DNA of 64,000 nt from Bacteroides mediterraneensis. GTDB lineage: Bacteria > Bacteroidota > Bacteroidia > Bacteroidales > Bacteroidaceae. The notes beneath the pieces were generated by a model. It saw nothing but the letters and a program-made list of their open reading frames with translations. It did no database searches and was not told the origin of the DNA. The position numbers were made by a program, and so were the translations under genes. Numbering within the stretch: the first letter of the stretch is position 1; each line of letters opens with the position of its first letter. The stretch is from the NCBI RefSeq assembly GCF_025993685.1, contig NZ_DAJPEN010000001.1, forward strand, positions 2,542,001 to 2,606,000, written 5' to 3'. This document shows positions 9,199 to 18,217 of the stretch, in pieces.

Positions 9199-12100
9199 GT
9201 TTTCTATAGATAAACCAGTAAATAAGCGGAATGACAAAAAGGCTGATGACAAGTCCCACCATCATGGTGCCGATCATCGCCACCGAAAGCGGACGCTGCA
9301 TCTCCGAGCCCAGGTCGGACGTGAAGAGCAGGGGCACCATGGCGAACACCGTGGTCAGCGTCGTCATGATGATGGCCCTCAGCCTCCGGTGACCTGCCGT
9401 ATGGATGGCCTCCAGCAGCGGCATGCCTTCCCTGCGCAGCTCGTTGATGGAGTCCAGCTTCAGGATGGAGTCGTTCACCACGATACCGCAGGAAACGATG
9501 ATGCCGATGGCCGACATCAGGTTCATGGTATGCCCCGTGGCCCACAGCAGCACCAGTCCGAAGGCGATGTCCATCGGAATCTCCGCCAGCACGATCAGCG
9601 GCTGGAGGAAGCTCTCAAACTGGGCGCAGAGGATGAAATACATCAGCAGCACCGAGATGAACAGAATCACCGTCAGCTCTCCCATCATCTTTTTGTTCGA
9701 GAAGAAGCTTCCGCCGAACGACACCTCCCAGCGGCTGTCACCGTCGACCGCCCTGCGTATGCCGTCCATCACCTGCGGCACATCCTTCACCTCATAGAAA
9801 TTCACCGGGATGTACTCCCCGTTGCGTCCGGCAGTGATCTCCTTCAGGTCCTCCCCGGGAACGATGCGCACCAGCTCGCGCAGCGGGATGTAGTCCCTTT
9901 CTCCCGATGCCGCGTCCGTCCGGGTCTCCACCAGCGTCTCCGCCAGGATGCGGTTCACGCTCATCTCCCTTCCGGCGATGCCGATGGGCAGATACTGCTG
10001 GTACGAGCGCAGGGTAGACACCTGGTTGTCCTTCAGGGCCGTACGGAGCACCCTCACCACCTCGTCATAGTCCACATTGTACAGGAGCAGGCGGCTGCGG
10101 TCCACCTCCAGGTCCAGCTGGCTGCGGAAAGGCGTGCCCTCGGGCGCACAGCCGGTCTCCCGGGCCATGGCATCCTCTATCGCCCGCACTTCCCCCGCCT
10201 CCGGAACCGATGCGCGGTCGGCCCTGCGGAGCTGCGCCACCAGGTCGGGTTCCCCCGTGACGAAAAGCTTCTCGAAGATGGTCACCGGCGGCGAGAAAGT
10301 CACCACAGCCGCAGGGTAATCCTTCCGGACGGTCTTTTCCACAAGTCCGGTCAGTACCGGAATCTGCTCCGGCTCCGCCGTCCGGAAATACAGTTCCGCC
10401 TCGGAAGTGGAAAGTTCGTTCTCCGTGCCCAGCAGATAGTCCTGCATGCCCACGTAGGCCGTATGCTCCACCACCAGCGAATCGGCCCGGGCCAGTATAG
10501 CGTTCACCCTGCGGTTGTTCTCGTCCACATGGATGTTCTCGTTCCATTCAATGCCCACCACCACCTCGTTCTGGTCAATCTCCGGCATACGCTCCTTGTC
10601 AATTACCAAGAACATCAGCACACACAGCGGCAGCGACACGATGGCAAGAAACATGGTAACAGTCTTATGTGCGAAAACCCACTCAATACCCGCGTCATAG
10701 AACCGCGTCAGCCATTCGTTCTTCAGCAGGTTCTTAAAGTTGGCGGTAAACCAGTTGTGCTTCCTGATACCCGTACGGTAGAACAGCACATACAGCACAG
10801 GCAGCAGCATGATGCCCGTGAAATACGACACCATCAGTCCCGAGGTGATGGAAAACGCCTCGTCCATGAAGATGGCCCCGGCTATCCCGCTCATGAACAC
10901 CAGCGGCACGAACACCGCGATGGTGGTGAGCGACGAGCTCAGCATCGGCGTGATCATCTCCGAGGTTCCCGCCACGGCCGCACGCTTCAGCGAATACCCC
11001 TTCTCACGGTACTGCGACACGTTCTCCGTCACGATGATGGCATTGTCAATCATCATGCCCACCGCCAGGATCAGTCCCGAAAGCGAGATCACGTTGAGCG
11101 AGACCCGGCAGAGGTAGAAAAAGAAGAACGTGATCACCACCGAGGCAATCATGGTGATGCCGATGACCAGCGGCGAACGCACGTCGCCGATGAAGAACAC
11201 CGCCACGATGAAGATGAACAGGAAGCCCAGCGTGAAGTTCTGCTGCAGGTTCGATATGGTATAGTCCAGCAGCTCCGTCTGGTTCCGGCTGATGCTGAAC
11301 TCTATGTCGGGATATATCCTTGTGAAATAGTCCGTGGTCTCCTTCAGCTCACGGCGCAGGTTGTCCATGTTCTCCTCGCCCTGCTTGATGATGGCCAGCG
11401 TCACCGCCCGCTTCCCTCCTGCCAGCGAGCGCCCCGTCTCGTTGCGGGTAACCGTCTGCACGTCGCAGATGTCCCCCAGCTGCCTCACCTGTCCGTTGCG
11501 GTTGAACCAGATCTGCCGCACGTCCTCCGGCGTACGGAGAATAGAGGCGATGCGGATGTTGTATTCATAATACCCGTCGCGCACCAGCATGCTCCCCGGC
11601 TCCACGTTGTTCGACGAGAGGATGGCCTCCAGGTCGGCAATGCCCATGCCCAGGCTCTCCATCCTGCCCATATCCGGCACGATGCGCAGCATCTTCTGCG
11701 GCACCCCCGTCATGTCGGCCATGGCCACCTGCGGCAGCTGTTCGATGCGCCGCTTCACCACGTTCTCCGCCAGCGTGCACATCTCCAGAAAGGCGTCCCC
11801 GTCCGTTTCCCGGTAAGGCACATCCTTCTTCAGCGTCATGTTCAGGTAGAACACCGGTATATCTGTGGCGCTCGCCTTGACGGCCTTCGGCCTTGCCGCA
11901 TCCCGGGGCAGGCTGTTCATGGCCGCGTCAATCTTCTCGTTCACCTCGATGAAGGCCAGGTCGGTATCCGTGCCGAAATCGAACGACAGGCGGATGATGC
12001 CCGACCCGTCGCGCGTCTCGCTCCGCATCTCGCTGAGCCCCGACACCTGCATGAGCTGCCTTCTCAGTGGAGCCACCATCGTGTTCTCCAGCTCGCGGGC

Positions 12101-12259
12101 CGACGAGTTCTCCCCGCTCACCTGCACGGTGATCTGCGGAATGTCTATGTCCGGAAGCAGCGATACGGGCAGCGAGAAGTAAGTCACCAGCCCCACGATG
12201 AAGCAGGCGGTGAAAGCCATGAGTACCGCTATCGGTCTTTTTATCAGAAATCTTACCAT
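9179..12259 (-). CDS. RND-family inner-membrane efflux pump (first pump of the operon)
   Basis: AcrB/HAE1-type transporter of 1026 residues. It begins MVRFLIKRPIAVLMAF, followed by LPDIDIPQITVQVSG, typical of HAE1 proteins; TM4 carries GMMIDNAIIVTENV, keeping one proton-relay Asp. Two periplasmic loops and a C-terminal membrane bundle with IGIIVSCGIVVNDSI are present. It lies 14 bases after the adaptor gene. A long open frame on the opposite strand (over 1000 codons) follows only from the high GC and biased third positions. Substrate unknown; the neighbouring peptide/lipoprotein region makes envelope peptides or lipids worth considering, but that is inference. Confidence 0.92.
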   Translation of the reverse strand: MVRFLIKRPIAVLMAFTACFIVGLVTYFSLPVSLLPDIDIPQITVQVSGENSSARELENTMVAPLRRQLMQVSGLSEMRSETRDGSGIIRLSFDFGTDTDLAFIEVNEKIDAAMNSLPRDAARPKAVKASATDIPVFYLNMTLKKDVPYRETDGDAFLEMCTLAENVVKRRIEQLPQVAMADMTGVPQKMLRIVPDMGRMESLGMGIADLEAILSSNNVEPGSMLVRDGYYEYNIRIASILRTPEDVRQIWFNRNGQVRQLGDICDVQTVTRNETGRSLAGGKRAVTLAIIKQGEENMDNLRRELKETTDYFTRIYPDIEFSISRNQTELLDYTISNLQQNFTLGFLFIFIVAVFFIGDVRSPLVIGITMIASVVITFFFFYLCRVSLNVISLSGLILAVGMMIDNAIIVTENVSQYREKGYSLKRAAVAGTSEMITPMLSSSLTTIAVFVPLVFMSGIAGAIFMDEAFSITSGLMVSYFTGIMLLPVLYVLFYRTGIRKHNWFTANFKNLLKNEWLTRFYDAGIEWVFAHKTVTMFLAIVSLPLCVLMFLVIDKERMPEIDQNEVVVGIEWNENIHVDENNRRVNAILARADSLVVEHTAYVGMQDYLLGTENELSTSEAELYFRTAEPEQIPVLTGLVEKTVRKDYPAAVVTFSPPVTIFEKLFVTGEPDLVAQLRRADRASVPEAGEVRAIEDAMARETGCAPEGTPFRSQLDLEVDRSRLLLYNVDYDEVVRVLRTALKDNQVSTLRSYQQYLPIGIAGREMSVNRILAETLVETRTDAASGERDYIPLRELVRIVPGEDLKEITAGRNGEYIPVNFYEVKDVPQVMDGIRRAVDGDSRWEVSFGGSFFSNKKMMGELTVILFISVLLMYFILCAQFESFLQPLIVLAEIPMDIAFGLVLLWATGHTMNLMSAIGIIVSCGIVVNDSILKLDSINELRREGMPLLEAIHTAGHRRLRAIIMTTLTTVFAMVPLLFTSDLGSEMQRPLSVAMIGTMMVGLVISLFVIPLIYWFIYRKHEVKKI

Positions 12260-12273
12260 AGTACGGACATGTT

Positions 12274-13341
12274 TTAAGGTATCACTTTTACAGGAGCCTC
12301 ATGCGCAAGGTTCACATTTCCGGTCACGATGACCTGTGCCCCTTCCTCCATGCCCTCGCCTGTCACGGTATATTCGGTCATGTTCTCCAGTCCGGTGGTC
12401 ACATAGTTCCACACCGCCCTGCCGTCCTTCAGGGTAAACACCACCTGCTTGCCCGTGCGCAGCACCACCGCCGTCTTCGGTACCACAAGCTGGCCGGGAA
12501 CGGAGCGTTTCACGCTTACACGCACGTTCATGCCGTCGAACAGTCTTGCACCGCCGTTCACCCTGGCCCTTACGCTCACCAGCCCGTTCCCGTCCACCAG
12601 CGGGTTGATTTCCGACACCGTACCGCTGCATGCCCCGGCTGTCCCGGCAAACGGGGCCACCTCCACCCGGTCTCCCCGCCTGACAAGCGGCAGCTCGCTC
12701 TCCAGCACCTTGAAGGCCACCTCCATACCCCCGCTTCCTATCACGCGGCAGAAGGGCTTCGTACCGTCCGGACGGTTGAAACCCCGCGTCTCCAGATTGG
12801 CCACCACTCCGTCGAACGGTGCGGTGATCACCGCCTGCTCCAGCTCGAACTTCGCCAGCTCGTATGCCGCACGGCTCTGGCCGTAGCCGCTCTTCACCTC
12901 GGCAAGCCGTACTATGTCTTTGGGGATTGACTGCATGCGGTCGGGCGCATACCCCTGCCCTATCAGCACATCCTTCATCTCCAGTTCCGACTGGCGCAGG
13001 GCTATCTCCGCCTTCTCCAGGCTGTTCTTCAGGGTGAACAGGTCGAGTCCGGCTATCTTCTGACCCTTCTTCACCGCATCGCCGTTCTTCACATAGATGT
13101 GTGCCACCGGCTCCGATGTGAGGCGGAACGAGAGGTCGGCATACTGTGAGGCCGTCACCTTGCCGTTGCTCACCAGCTCATGGTTGAACGTGGTCCTCTT
13201 CAGCGTCATGACCGTCACCTCGTTCGCCTGTGAAGGCAGAACCGTTTCCACTCCTTCCTTTCCGGAAGTATCATCTTTCTTCTCGCCGCAGCCTGCCAAC
13301 ATTCCGGCGGCAAGCAGCACATATACGTAGTGTGTTTTCAT
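12274..13341 (-). CDS. Efflux periplasmic adaptor (membrane-fusion) lipoprotein
   Basis: HlyD/AcrA-type adaptor, 355 residues, linking the RND pumps to the outer-membrane channel. The N terminus (MKTHYVYVLLAAGMLAGCGE) has a lipobox with the acylated Cys at residue 18. A barrel-sandwich half (VAHIYVKNGDAVKKGQKIAGLD) is followed by a short hairpin rich in Glu/Leu, the second lipoyl half (VITAPFDGVVANLETRG) and a beta-barrel domain. First gene of the four-gene operon. No clear promoter is visible in the 67 bases upstream; the next gene back is a propeller lipoprotein on the same strand. A truncated near-copy of its 5' half lies at 15871-16401. Confidence 0.92.
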   Translation of the reverse strand: MKTHYVYVLLAAGMLAGCGEKKDDTSGKEGVETVLPSQANEVTVMTLKRTTFNHELVSNGKVTASQYADLSFRLTSEPVAHIYVKNGDAVKKGQKIAGLDLFTLKNSLEKAEIALRQSELEMKDVLIGQGYAPDRMQSIPKDIVRLAEVKSGYGQSRAAYELAKFELEQAVITAPFDGVVANLETRGFNRPDGTKPFCRVIGSGGMEVAFKVLESELPLVRRGDRVEVAPFAGTAGACSGTVSEINPLVDGNGLVSVRARVNGGARLFDGMNVRVSVKRSVPGQLVVPKTAVVLRTGKQVVFTLKDGRAVWNYVTTGLENMTEYTVTGEGMEEGAQVIVTGNVNLAHEAPVKVIP

Positions 13342-13408
13342 TATTTTCTCATTAAAATAATAGCTTGTTTCATTTTAGGTATTTGAGTATTTACTATACT
13401 TTCTGAGC

Positions 13409-14542
13409 TTACTTTTTTAAATGGAATAGTATAACAACTGGATTACTGTCATAATCATCTATAATATTTTTGTATAAATTGTATTTTTCTCCTAATACTT
13501 CTTTTGTTATGCATGTTAAATCTCTCCATCCTTTGACAAATGGCTGATTGAAATATATAAATGTGTTGTCACTATATGTACAAGTATGAAATATTGTATT
13601 TTCCTTTGTCCTTGTGAAAACACGGTTCATTTTGTTGCTTTTATCATGGAATACATGCAGGAAATTATTGTCATGTTCCATCAGTGCGATTTTGAAACGG
13701 TTAGATTCGCATGATGTATAAATAAATTGTCTTAGAGGCTTTCCTTTCCCTATATAGTCTGTCATAACGGAATTGTGATTGTCGCCTGACTTATATTCTA
13801 TTTCATTTGTCAGTCTTTTTATGTCCTTTTCACTGTTGTTATTCTCTTTGAAATCCCATGCCCATGAAGAGGCTAACCCATCCTGGCCTATTTTATAAAT
13901 CTGATTATCAAAAAGAGAAACATTCATGATGGAGTCATTATATACAGATGTTCTTTTCAGAGGGAAGAAAATATTCATTCTTTCATATAAATGAAAGCTC
14001 TGATATGTACCGTCAGGTAGTGAAAAATATAATATATCTCCTGACAATGAATTTATAACTATAGAATTTCTCCTGACGTAAATTTCGTTATATGATTTTA
14101 GTACATTCGGTAATTTGATTTTTTGTATGAATATACCATTGTTGCCGTAGTGATATATATTACCCCAAGGTTCCAGTAAAAATATTTCACCTGTTTCAGA
14201 TACAGAGAAATGTTCTATATATTGATATTCTTCAGGTCCGCTTCCTTTATCTGATATTTTGAAAAGAAAATCCCCGTTGGTTTTATAACAGAAGAAGGAT
14301 GATTGCTGCATGTCATATATATAAAGAGTATCATTTTTCTTTTCTATTTGATGAATAGTGGAAATTAAGCATGAATCAGATGACTCTAATGGAACCACAG
14401 TGATAGAATCCATTAAATCGAATACAGATGTCTCTGTCCTTTCTTCCAAGTCGACTGTTATTCTTTTTTCATTCAGTTGATTGTTTTTTTCTGAACACTG
14501 TAAGAATAGTAATGTCACTATTATTATTGATATATATTTCAT
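13409..14542 (-). CDS. Six-bladed beta-propeller lipoprotein (P1)
   Basis: Secreted 377-residue protein with a lipoprotein signal (MKYISIIIVTLLFLQCSEK, Cys 16). The N-terminal region ITVVPLESSDSCLISTIHQI followed by LYIYDMQQSSFFCYKTNG and SDKGSGPEEYQYI (about residue 98) is the signature of the family annotated as 6-bladed beta-propeller in Bacteroides, rather than the BF3164-like type seen in most neighbours. Very low GC. It is the propeller gene nearest the efflux operon, 67 bases upstream of the adaptor gene on the same strand. Ligand unknown. Confidence 0.75.
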   Translation of the reverse strand: MKYISIIIVTLLFLQCSEKNNQLNEKRITVDLEERTETSVFDLMDSITVVPLESSDSCLISTIHQIEKKNDTLYIYDMQQSSFFCYKTNGDFLFKISDKGSGPEEYQYIEHFSVSETGEIFLLEPWGNIYHYGNNGIFIQKIKLPNVLKSYNEIYVRRNSIVINSLSGDILYFSLPDGTYQSFHLYERMNIFFPLKRTSVYNDSIMNVSLFDNQIYKIGQDGLASSWAWDFKENNNSEKDIKRLTNEIEYKSGDNHNSVMTDYIGKGKPLRQFIYTSCESNRFKIALMEHDNNFLHVFHDKSNKMNRVFTRTKENTIFHTCTYSDNTFIYFNQPFVKGWRDLTCITKEVLGEKYNLYKNIIDDYDSNPVVILFHLKK

Positions 14543-14624
14543 ACAGCTAATATTATAGAGATAAAAAATAAGCTAATACACCGTTGAATGCAAAATGAGA
14601 TTTATTATTTGAGTTATCATTTAT

Positions 14625-15680
14625 TTATCTTATGGTTAAAGGAAAGCTAATGAGAACCGGATCTGGATTATTTGAGAATGCATATATTGTGTTGTCGTTT
14701 CTATCCACACAGAATCTGAATACAGGAAGATTCAAAAATATTTTTTTATAAGCATTACCCATCCAGTCAAATACATAGATAATATTCCCTTCAAAAGATT
14801 TCAGACCATCTTCTTTATATGTTTTTCCTGAATATAACAGATAAACAAAGTTATCACTAGTTGTAGCATCTATAAAGGCTCTGATATTGTCACCACTTAT
14901 AGGGGCAGCTCTCGTATTATTTTCCTGCCTTGGTTCATATTTCGGATAACTATATTTATATTCAGAAACTTTTCTTACTGATAACGAGTCTATATGATAA
15001 AAATACACAATTTCTGCATTATTTACAGCATAAACAAATTTATCATTTGAAGGATTATTATGAAGAATACCCTGGTAAGCTAACCCTCTCAAACGATTTT
15101 CAATCTGCTTTTCTTTTGTATCACGATATGGAAATTCTCCAAATTTCTGAATTATCTCATTTCCCTTTTGCAAATAAAACATACAGTCATCGTAAAAACC
15201 AAATGACAACAGTGTATTAAATTTTGTAGGGAAAAGTTTTACAGTACCTGGAAAAGTATCTTTATACCAAACTTCTGATTCTTTCCTTTGTTTCAAAAAA
15301 TCATCTATATTCAAATTGAATAATTTTTTATTTCCATAATCGAATACAGCAATGGCTGTATCACCGCATGGCAAATATTCCATAGGCATTATAAACTCAT
15401 TTTTCCCTTGACCTTTTTTCCCTAATCCCAAAACCTTGTTTTTATGATTTAAATCTACCAAATGAAATATATCCTCCCCTGCTATGTCGTCATACACAAA
15501 AAGCATTGAATCTATATATTTCATGCTGAAAGGCTTTCCCCATAAATGTTCATCTGTGCTCAAAACTGTATATTCTATTGTATCACAGTCTGAAAAAAGC
15601 TTATTAATATCATTTATTTCAGCAGTTTGGGAGCAAGAAAATAAGAATACTGAAATAGTTAAAGGTAAAAGTTTTAACAT
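14625..15680 (-). CDS. BF3164/TolB-like propeller lipoprotein (P2)
   Basis: 351 residues, lipobox VFLFSCSQT (Cys 16). It carries the markers shared by the local paralogues: a Gly-rich GLGKKGQGKNEF near residue 90, FGEFPYRDTKEKQIENRLRG, and late YLLYSGKTYKEDG followed by IIYVFDWMGN and a C-terminal VDRNDNTIYAFSNNPDPV. Only P9-P11 share the EYPYRD/RGLAYQG middle block, so these form a subfamily. Its C-terminal coding sequence recurs as a fragment at 32325-32433. It lies 83 bases upstream of P1 in the same direction. Confidence 0.78.
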   Translation of the reverse strand: MLKLLPLTISVFLFSCSQTAEINDINKLFSDCDTIEYTVLSTDEHLWGKPFSMKYIDSMLFVYDDIAGEDIFHLVDLNHKNKVLGLGKKGQGKNEFIMPMEYLPCGDTAIAVFDYGNKKLFNLNIDDFLKQRKESEVWYKDTFPGTVKLFPTKFNTLLSFGFYDDCMFYLQKGNEIIQKFGEFPYRDTKEKQIENRLRGLAYQGILHNNPSNDKFVYAVNNAEIVYFYHIDSLSVRKVSEYKYSYPKYEPRQENNTRAAPISGDNIRAFIDATTSDNFVYLLYSGKTYKEDGLKSFEGNIIYVFDWMGNAYKKIFLNLPVFRFCVDRNDNTIYAFSNNPDPVLISFPLTIR

Positions 15681-15870
15681 AATATAAAATTTTTATAAGT
15701 ATTAGTACTAATTCTTGCTATAAATAGCATAGAGGCAATTTAAAGGGTATTTATTGTTAAACTATAACATTTATATTTTTTTCGCTGTGTTCTTAGTGAC
15801 TAAAGTTACAGATATTTATTTTATGTTTACTATTTTAGCGATTTTATTTTATTTAACAATGATAAAAAGA

Positions 15871-16401
15871 CTAATTAAAAACTGTCTGTTTAAGTTCCTT
15901 CTTTGCCATTTCGTATGCGGCATGGCTCTGTCCGTAACCGCTCTTTATTTCTGCAAGGCTGACTATGTCTTTGGGGATTGACTGCATGCGGTCGGGCGCA
16001 TACCCCTGCCCTATCAGCACGTCCTTCATCTCCAGTTCCGACTGGCGCAGGGCTATCTCCGCCTTCTCCAGGCTGTTCTTCAGGGTGAACAGGTCGAGTT
16101 CGGCTATCTTCTGACCCTTCTTCACCGCATCGCCGTTCTTCACATAGATGTGTGCCACAGGCTCCGATGTGAGGCGGAACGAAAGGTCGGCATACTGTGA
16201 GGCCGTCACCTTGCCGTTGCTCACCAGCTCATGGTTGAACGTGGTCCTCTTCAGCGTCATGACCGTCACCTCGTTCGCCTGCGAGGGCAGAACCGTTTCC
16301 ACTCCTTCCTTTTCCTTTCCGGAAGTGTCGTCTTTTTTCTCGCCGCAGCCGGCCCACATTCCGGCGGCAAGCAGCAGCACATATACGTAGTGTGTTCTCA
16401 T
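15871..16401 (-). pseudogene. Truncated duplicate of the efflux adaptor gene
   Basis: Encodes 176 residues matching the first half of the full adaptor at 12274-13341, including the lipobox and the first lipoyl half, then stops (ending KELKQTVFN) where the full protein enters its second lipoyl half. The stretch from about 15966 to 16400 is nearly identical to the intact copy, with a few small indels (an extra Leu, an extra Lys-Glu), while the last ~80 bases before the stop are diverged and AT-shifted. Without the second lipoyl and barrel domains it cannot act as a normal adaptor. Probably a duplication remnant; a small lipoprotein made from it is not excluded. Confidence 0.85.
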
Positions 16402-16478
16402 ACATAATTGTTTTATATATATACTTACATAAGTGAATATATCAAAACTATTTCTGTTTTCTCAAATGTGTCCTGTCA

Positions 16479-17552
16479 TTAAAAAGCATACTTTACCAAA
16501 TGATATTCAGGCACAAAACTCAGGCCATATAAAGTCCTGTTTATCTCATCAATTGCAAATGTAAACACAGGTACAGGAAGCTTATAAACCTTGTCAGGAG
16601 TTCCGTCTAGATTGAAAGACAGCATGGTGTCTAGAAGGTAGGAATCTATGGATTGCCCCTCGTGGTACACCCTACCGGAATATAATACATAAATCTTTCC
16701 ACCCGAATAAAGAGGGCAGAAATATGCATCACGTGTTTCTCCGGAAACAGAACTTACTTTCTGAAGACCCTCTTCATTGGAAAGTTCCCTTACAGCAGGG
16801 AAAAAATGGTCAGGTCCATGAAGACGTTTAACCAGCCTCCCTTCATAATCATAAATTTCTATCAGGTCTGTCGATTTATAGAAAAGCCAGATATGACTGT
16901 TCGACAGATCAACCGCCATCTCACAGGCGTAACCTTCCATTTGCTCCAAAGGAGACAGTTCGGTTCCAAAGGTAGGGTACATTCCTGTGGTCTGCCGCGA
17001 GGTGCCATCCGCAGCAAAGAAAGTCAGACGCTTATGCTCTGTATTCAAGACGGTCGTGACAAACTGTGGACGGCCGGACAAGAAAACGACATCACTAAAC
17101 GGCTCCTCCAGCCGGACCTTTCGTCCCGACGGGAAATGAGACGCATTGCAGGCTGAATCTTTAGGATAGAACATGACACTCCCTCCCATCAGATCAGAAA
17201 TTCCGAACAACGAATCCATTGCCTGCATACGATAAGCATTCAACAGTTCCTGTGGACCATTCCCCATTGAAATGCTAGCCTCTCCTATAGGAGTAAGCTG
17301 GGGCAGCCTGAATCTTTGGATAAAGCCGTCACCTTTTCGATTCTGGACAAACAAGGTCGAATCCACGCACAAGATGCGCAACGGCATTGACAGAAAACAG
17401 TCATGCGGCAGTTTCAATGTATCGCCACATTCCACCGACTGAAAATCGGACCAGGAAAATGACGTGGCATTATCATACGACATCTGGTGTCCGCAAGCGG
17501 ATGACAGACAGCAGATTATCACAAACAAACAACTCTTTCCTAAATGCATCAT
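16479..17552 (-). CDS. Propeller lipoprotein (P3)
   Basis: 357 residues with signal and lipobox (LFVIICCLSSACGHQ). Local family markers: ISMGNGPQELLNAY near residue 98, YVLYSGRVYHEGQS, and the C-terminal TFAIDEINRTLYGLSFVPEY. The 3' end and following ~40 bases (TGTTTTCTCAAATGTG and flanks) recur at 28608-28690 and again at 32465-32530, so this gene's tail has taken part in recombination with other copies. It lies 77 bases upstream of the truncated adaptor copy and 19 bases downstream of the small secreted protein gene. Confidence 0.75.
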   Translation of the reverse strand: MMHLGKSCLFVIICCLSSACGHQMSYDNATSFSWSDFQSVECGDTLKLPHDCFLSMPLRILCVDSTLFVQNRKGDGFIQRFRLPQLTPIGEASISMGNGPQELLNAYRMQAMDSLFGISDLMGGSVMFYPKDSACNASHFPSGRKVRLEEPFSDVVFLSGRPQFVTTVLNTEHKRLTFFAADGTSRQTTGMYPTFGTELSPLEQMEGYACEMAVDLSNSHIWLFYKSTDLIEIYDYEGRLVKRLHGPDHFFPAVRELSNEEGLQKVSSVSGETRDAYFCPLYSGGKIYVLYSGRVYHEGQSIDSYLLDTMLSFNLDGTPDKVYKLPVPVFTFAIDEINRTLYGLSFVPEYHLVKYAF

Positions 17553-17571
17553 ATTATAAACAGTGAAACGA

Positions 17572-18165
17572 TTAATAGCGATAACAAACGATAAAAAAAC
17601 GGGGCAGCTTCTTCAGCACTTCAGATTCCGGCGTATATTTGTCCGGCAGCTTTCCCCCCTTCAACAACTTGCTCAGCTGCTTCTTACATACACCTTTCTC
17701 GTCATCCTCGTAAATCAGGAAAAGAGGACAGGTGAACGATGTGCCAATGTTTGAATTTCCTTCATACTGTACATAATCAAACTTCTTTTCCGTATTCTTC
17801 TTTTTATACCACATGGAGGTACCGACATAAGTAAACAATTGGAATTCTTTCCCTCCCTTAAAGTCCAAAAACTGGACGAATTCCATACGGTCACCTTCAT
17901 TGACCTTACCGCCAATGATCTTATCATCCAACAAATCCTTCACGTAAACTCCCTGCCGGTATTCCTTCAATTCGAGAGAAAAATCGCCATTCCTTCTGAT
18001 GGGTATGTCAAGCTTGTATTTCAAGGCCATCTCACTTGGGGCTGGAGCAAGTTTACTCCCTGCTGAAGTGGTAATCGTAGTAACCCCATAAGGCTTTTTC
18101 CGTACCTGAGCCGTCATAAAAAAAGGAACCAGCCCAAACAACATAAAAAATAAAATGTTCTTCAT
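17572..18165 (-). CDS. Small secreted protein of unknown function
   Basis: 197 residues with a clear signal peptide (MKNILFFMLFGLVPFFMTAQ). I recognise no family. The mature part has a short Ala/Pro/Ser-rich start (GSKLAPAPSEMALKYKL), alternating polar/hydrophobic stretches suggesting beta structure, two Cys (TCPLF and GVCKK), and a basic C terminus (RFFIVCYRY). It is not a propeller paralogue. It sits between P3 (19 bases) and P4 (52 bases), all on the same strand, so is probably part of the same transcript and exported with them. Confidence 0.65.
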   Translation of the reverse strand: MKNILFFMLFGLVPFFMTAQVRKKPYGVTTITTSAGSKLAPAPSEMALKYKLDIPIRRNGDFSLELKEYRQGVYVKDLLDDKIIGGKVNEGDRMEFVQFLDFKGGKEFQLFTYVGTSMWYKKKNTEKKFDYVQYEGNSNIGTSFTCPLFLIYEDDEKGVCKKQLSKLLKGGKLPDKYTPESEVLKKLPRFFIVCYRY

Positions 18166-18217
18166 AAATTAAGATATTTAGCTATAGTTCATTTATAAAT
18201 TAACCAACAACACATAA

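Noticed and set aside
9089..12277. An open frame of over 1000 codons on the plus strand opposite the RND pump gene
   Set aside because: The His/Arg/Gln-rich translation has no family features and mirrors the GC-rich third positions of the true RND gene. Similar shadows lie at 5004-6239 and 6444-7547 (plus strand) and 41121-42482 (minus strand).
13409..16401. Insertion sequence or transposon carrying P1 and P2
   Set aside because: No transposase frame and no terminal inverted repeats; the flanking repeat is gene sequence from the adaptor, which fits homologous duplication better.
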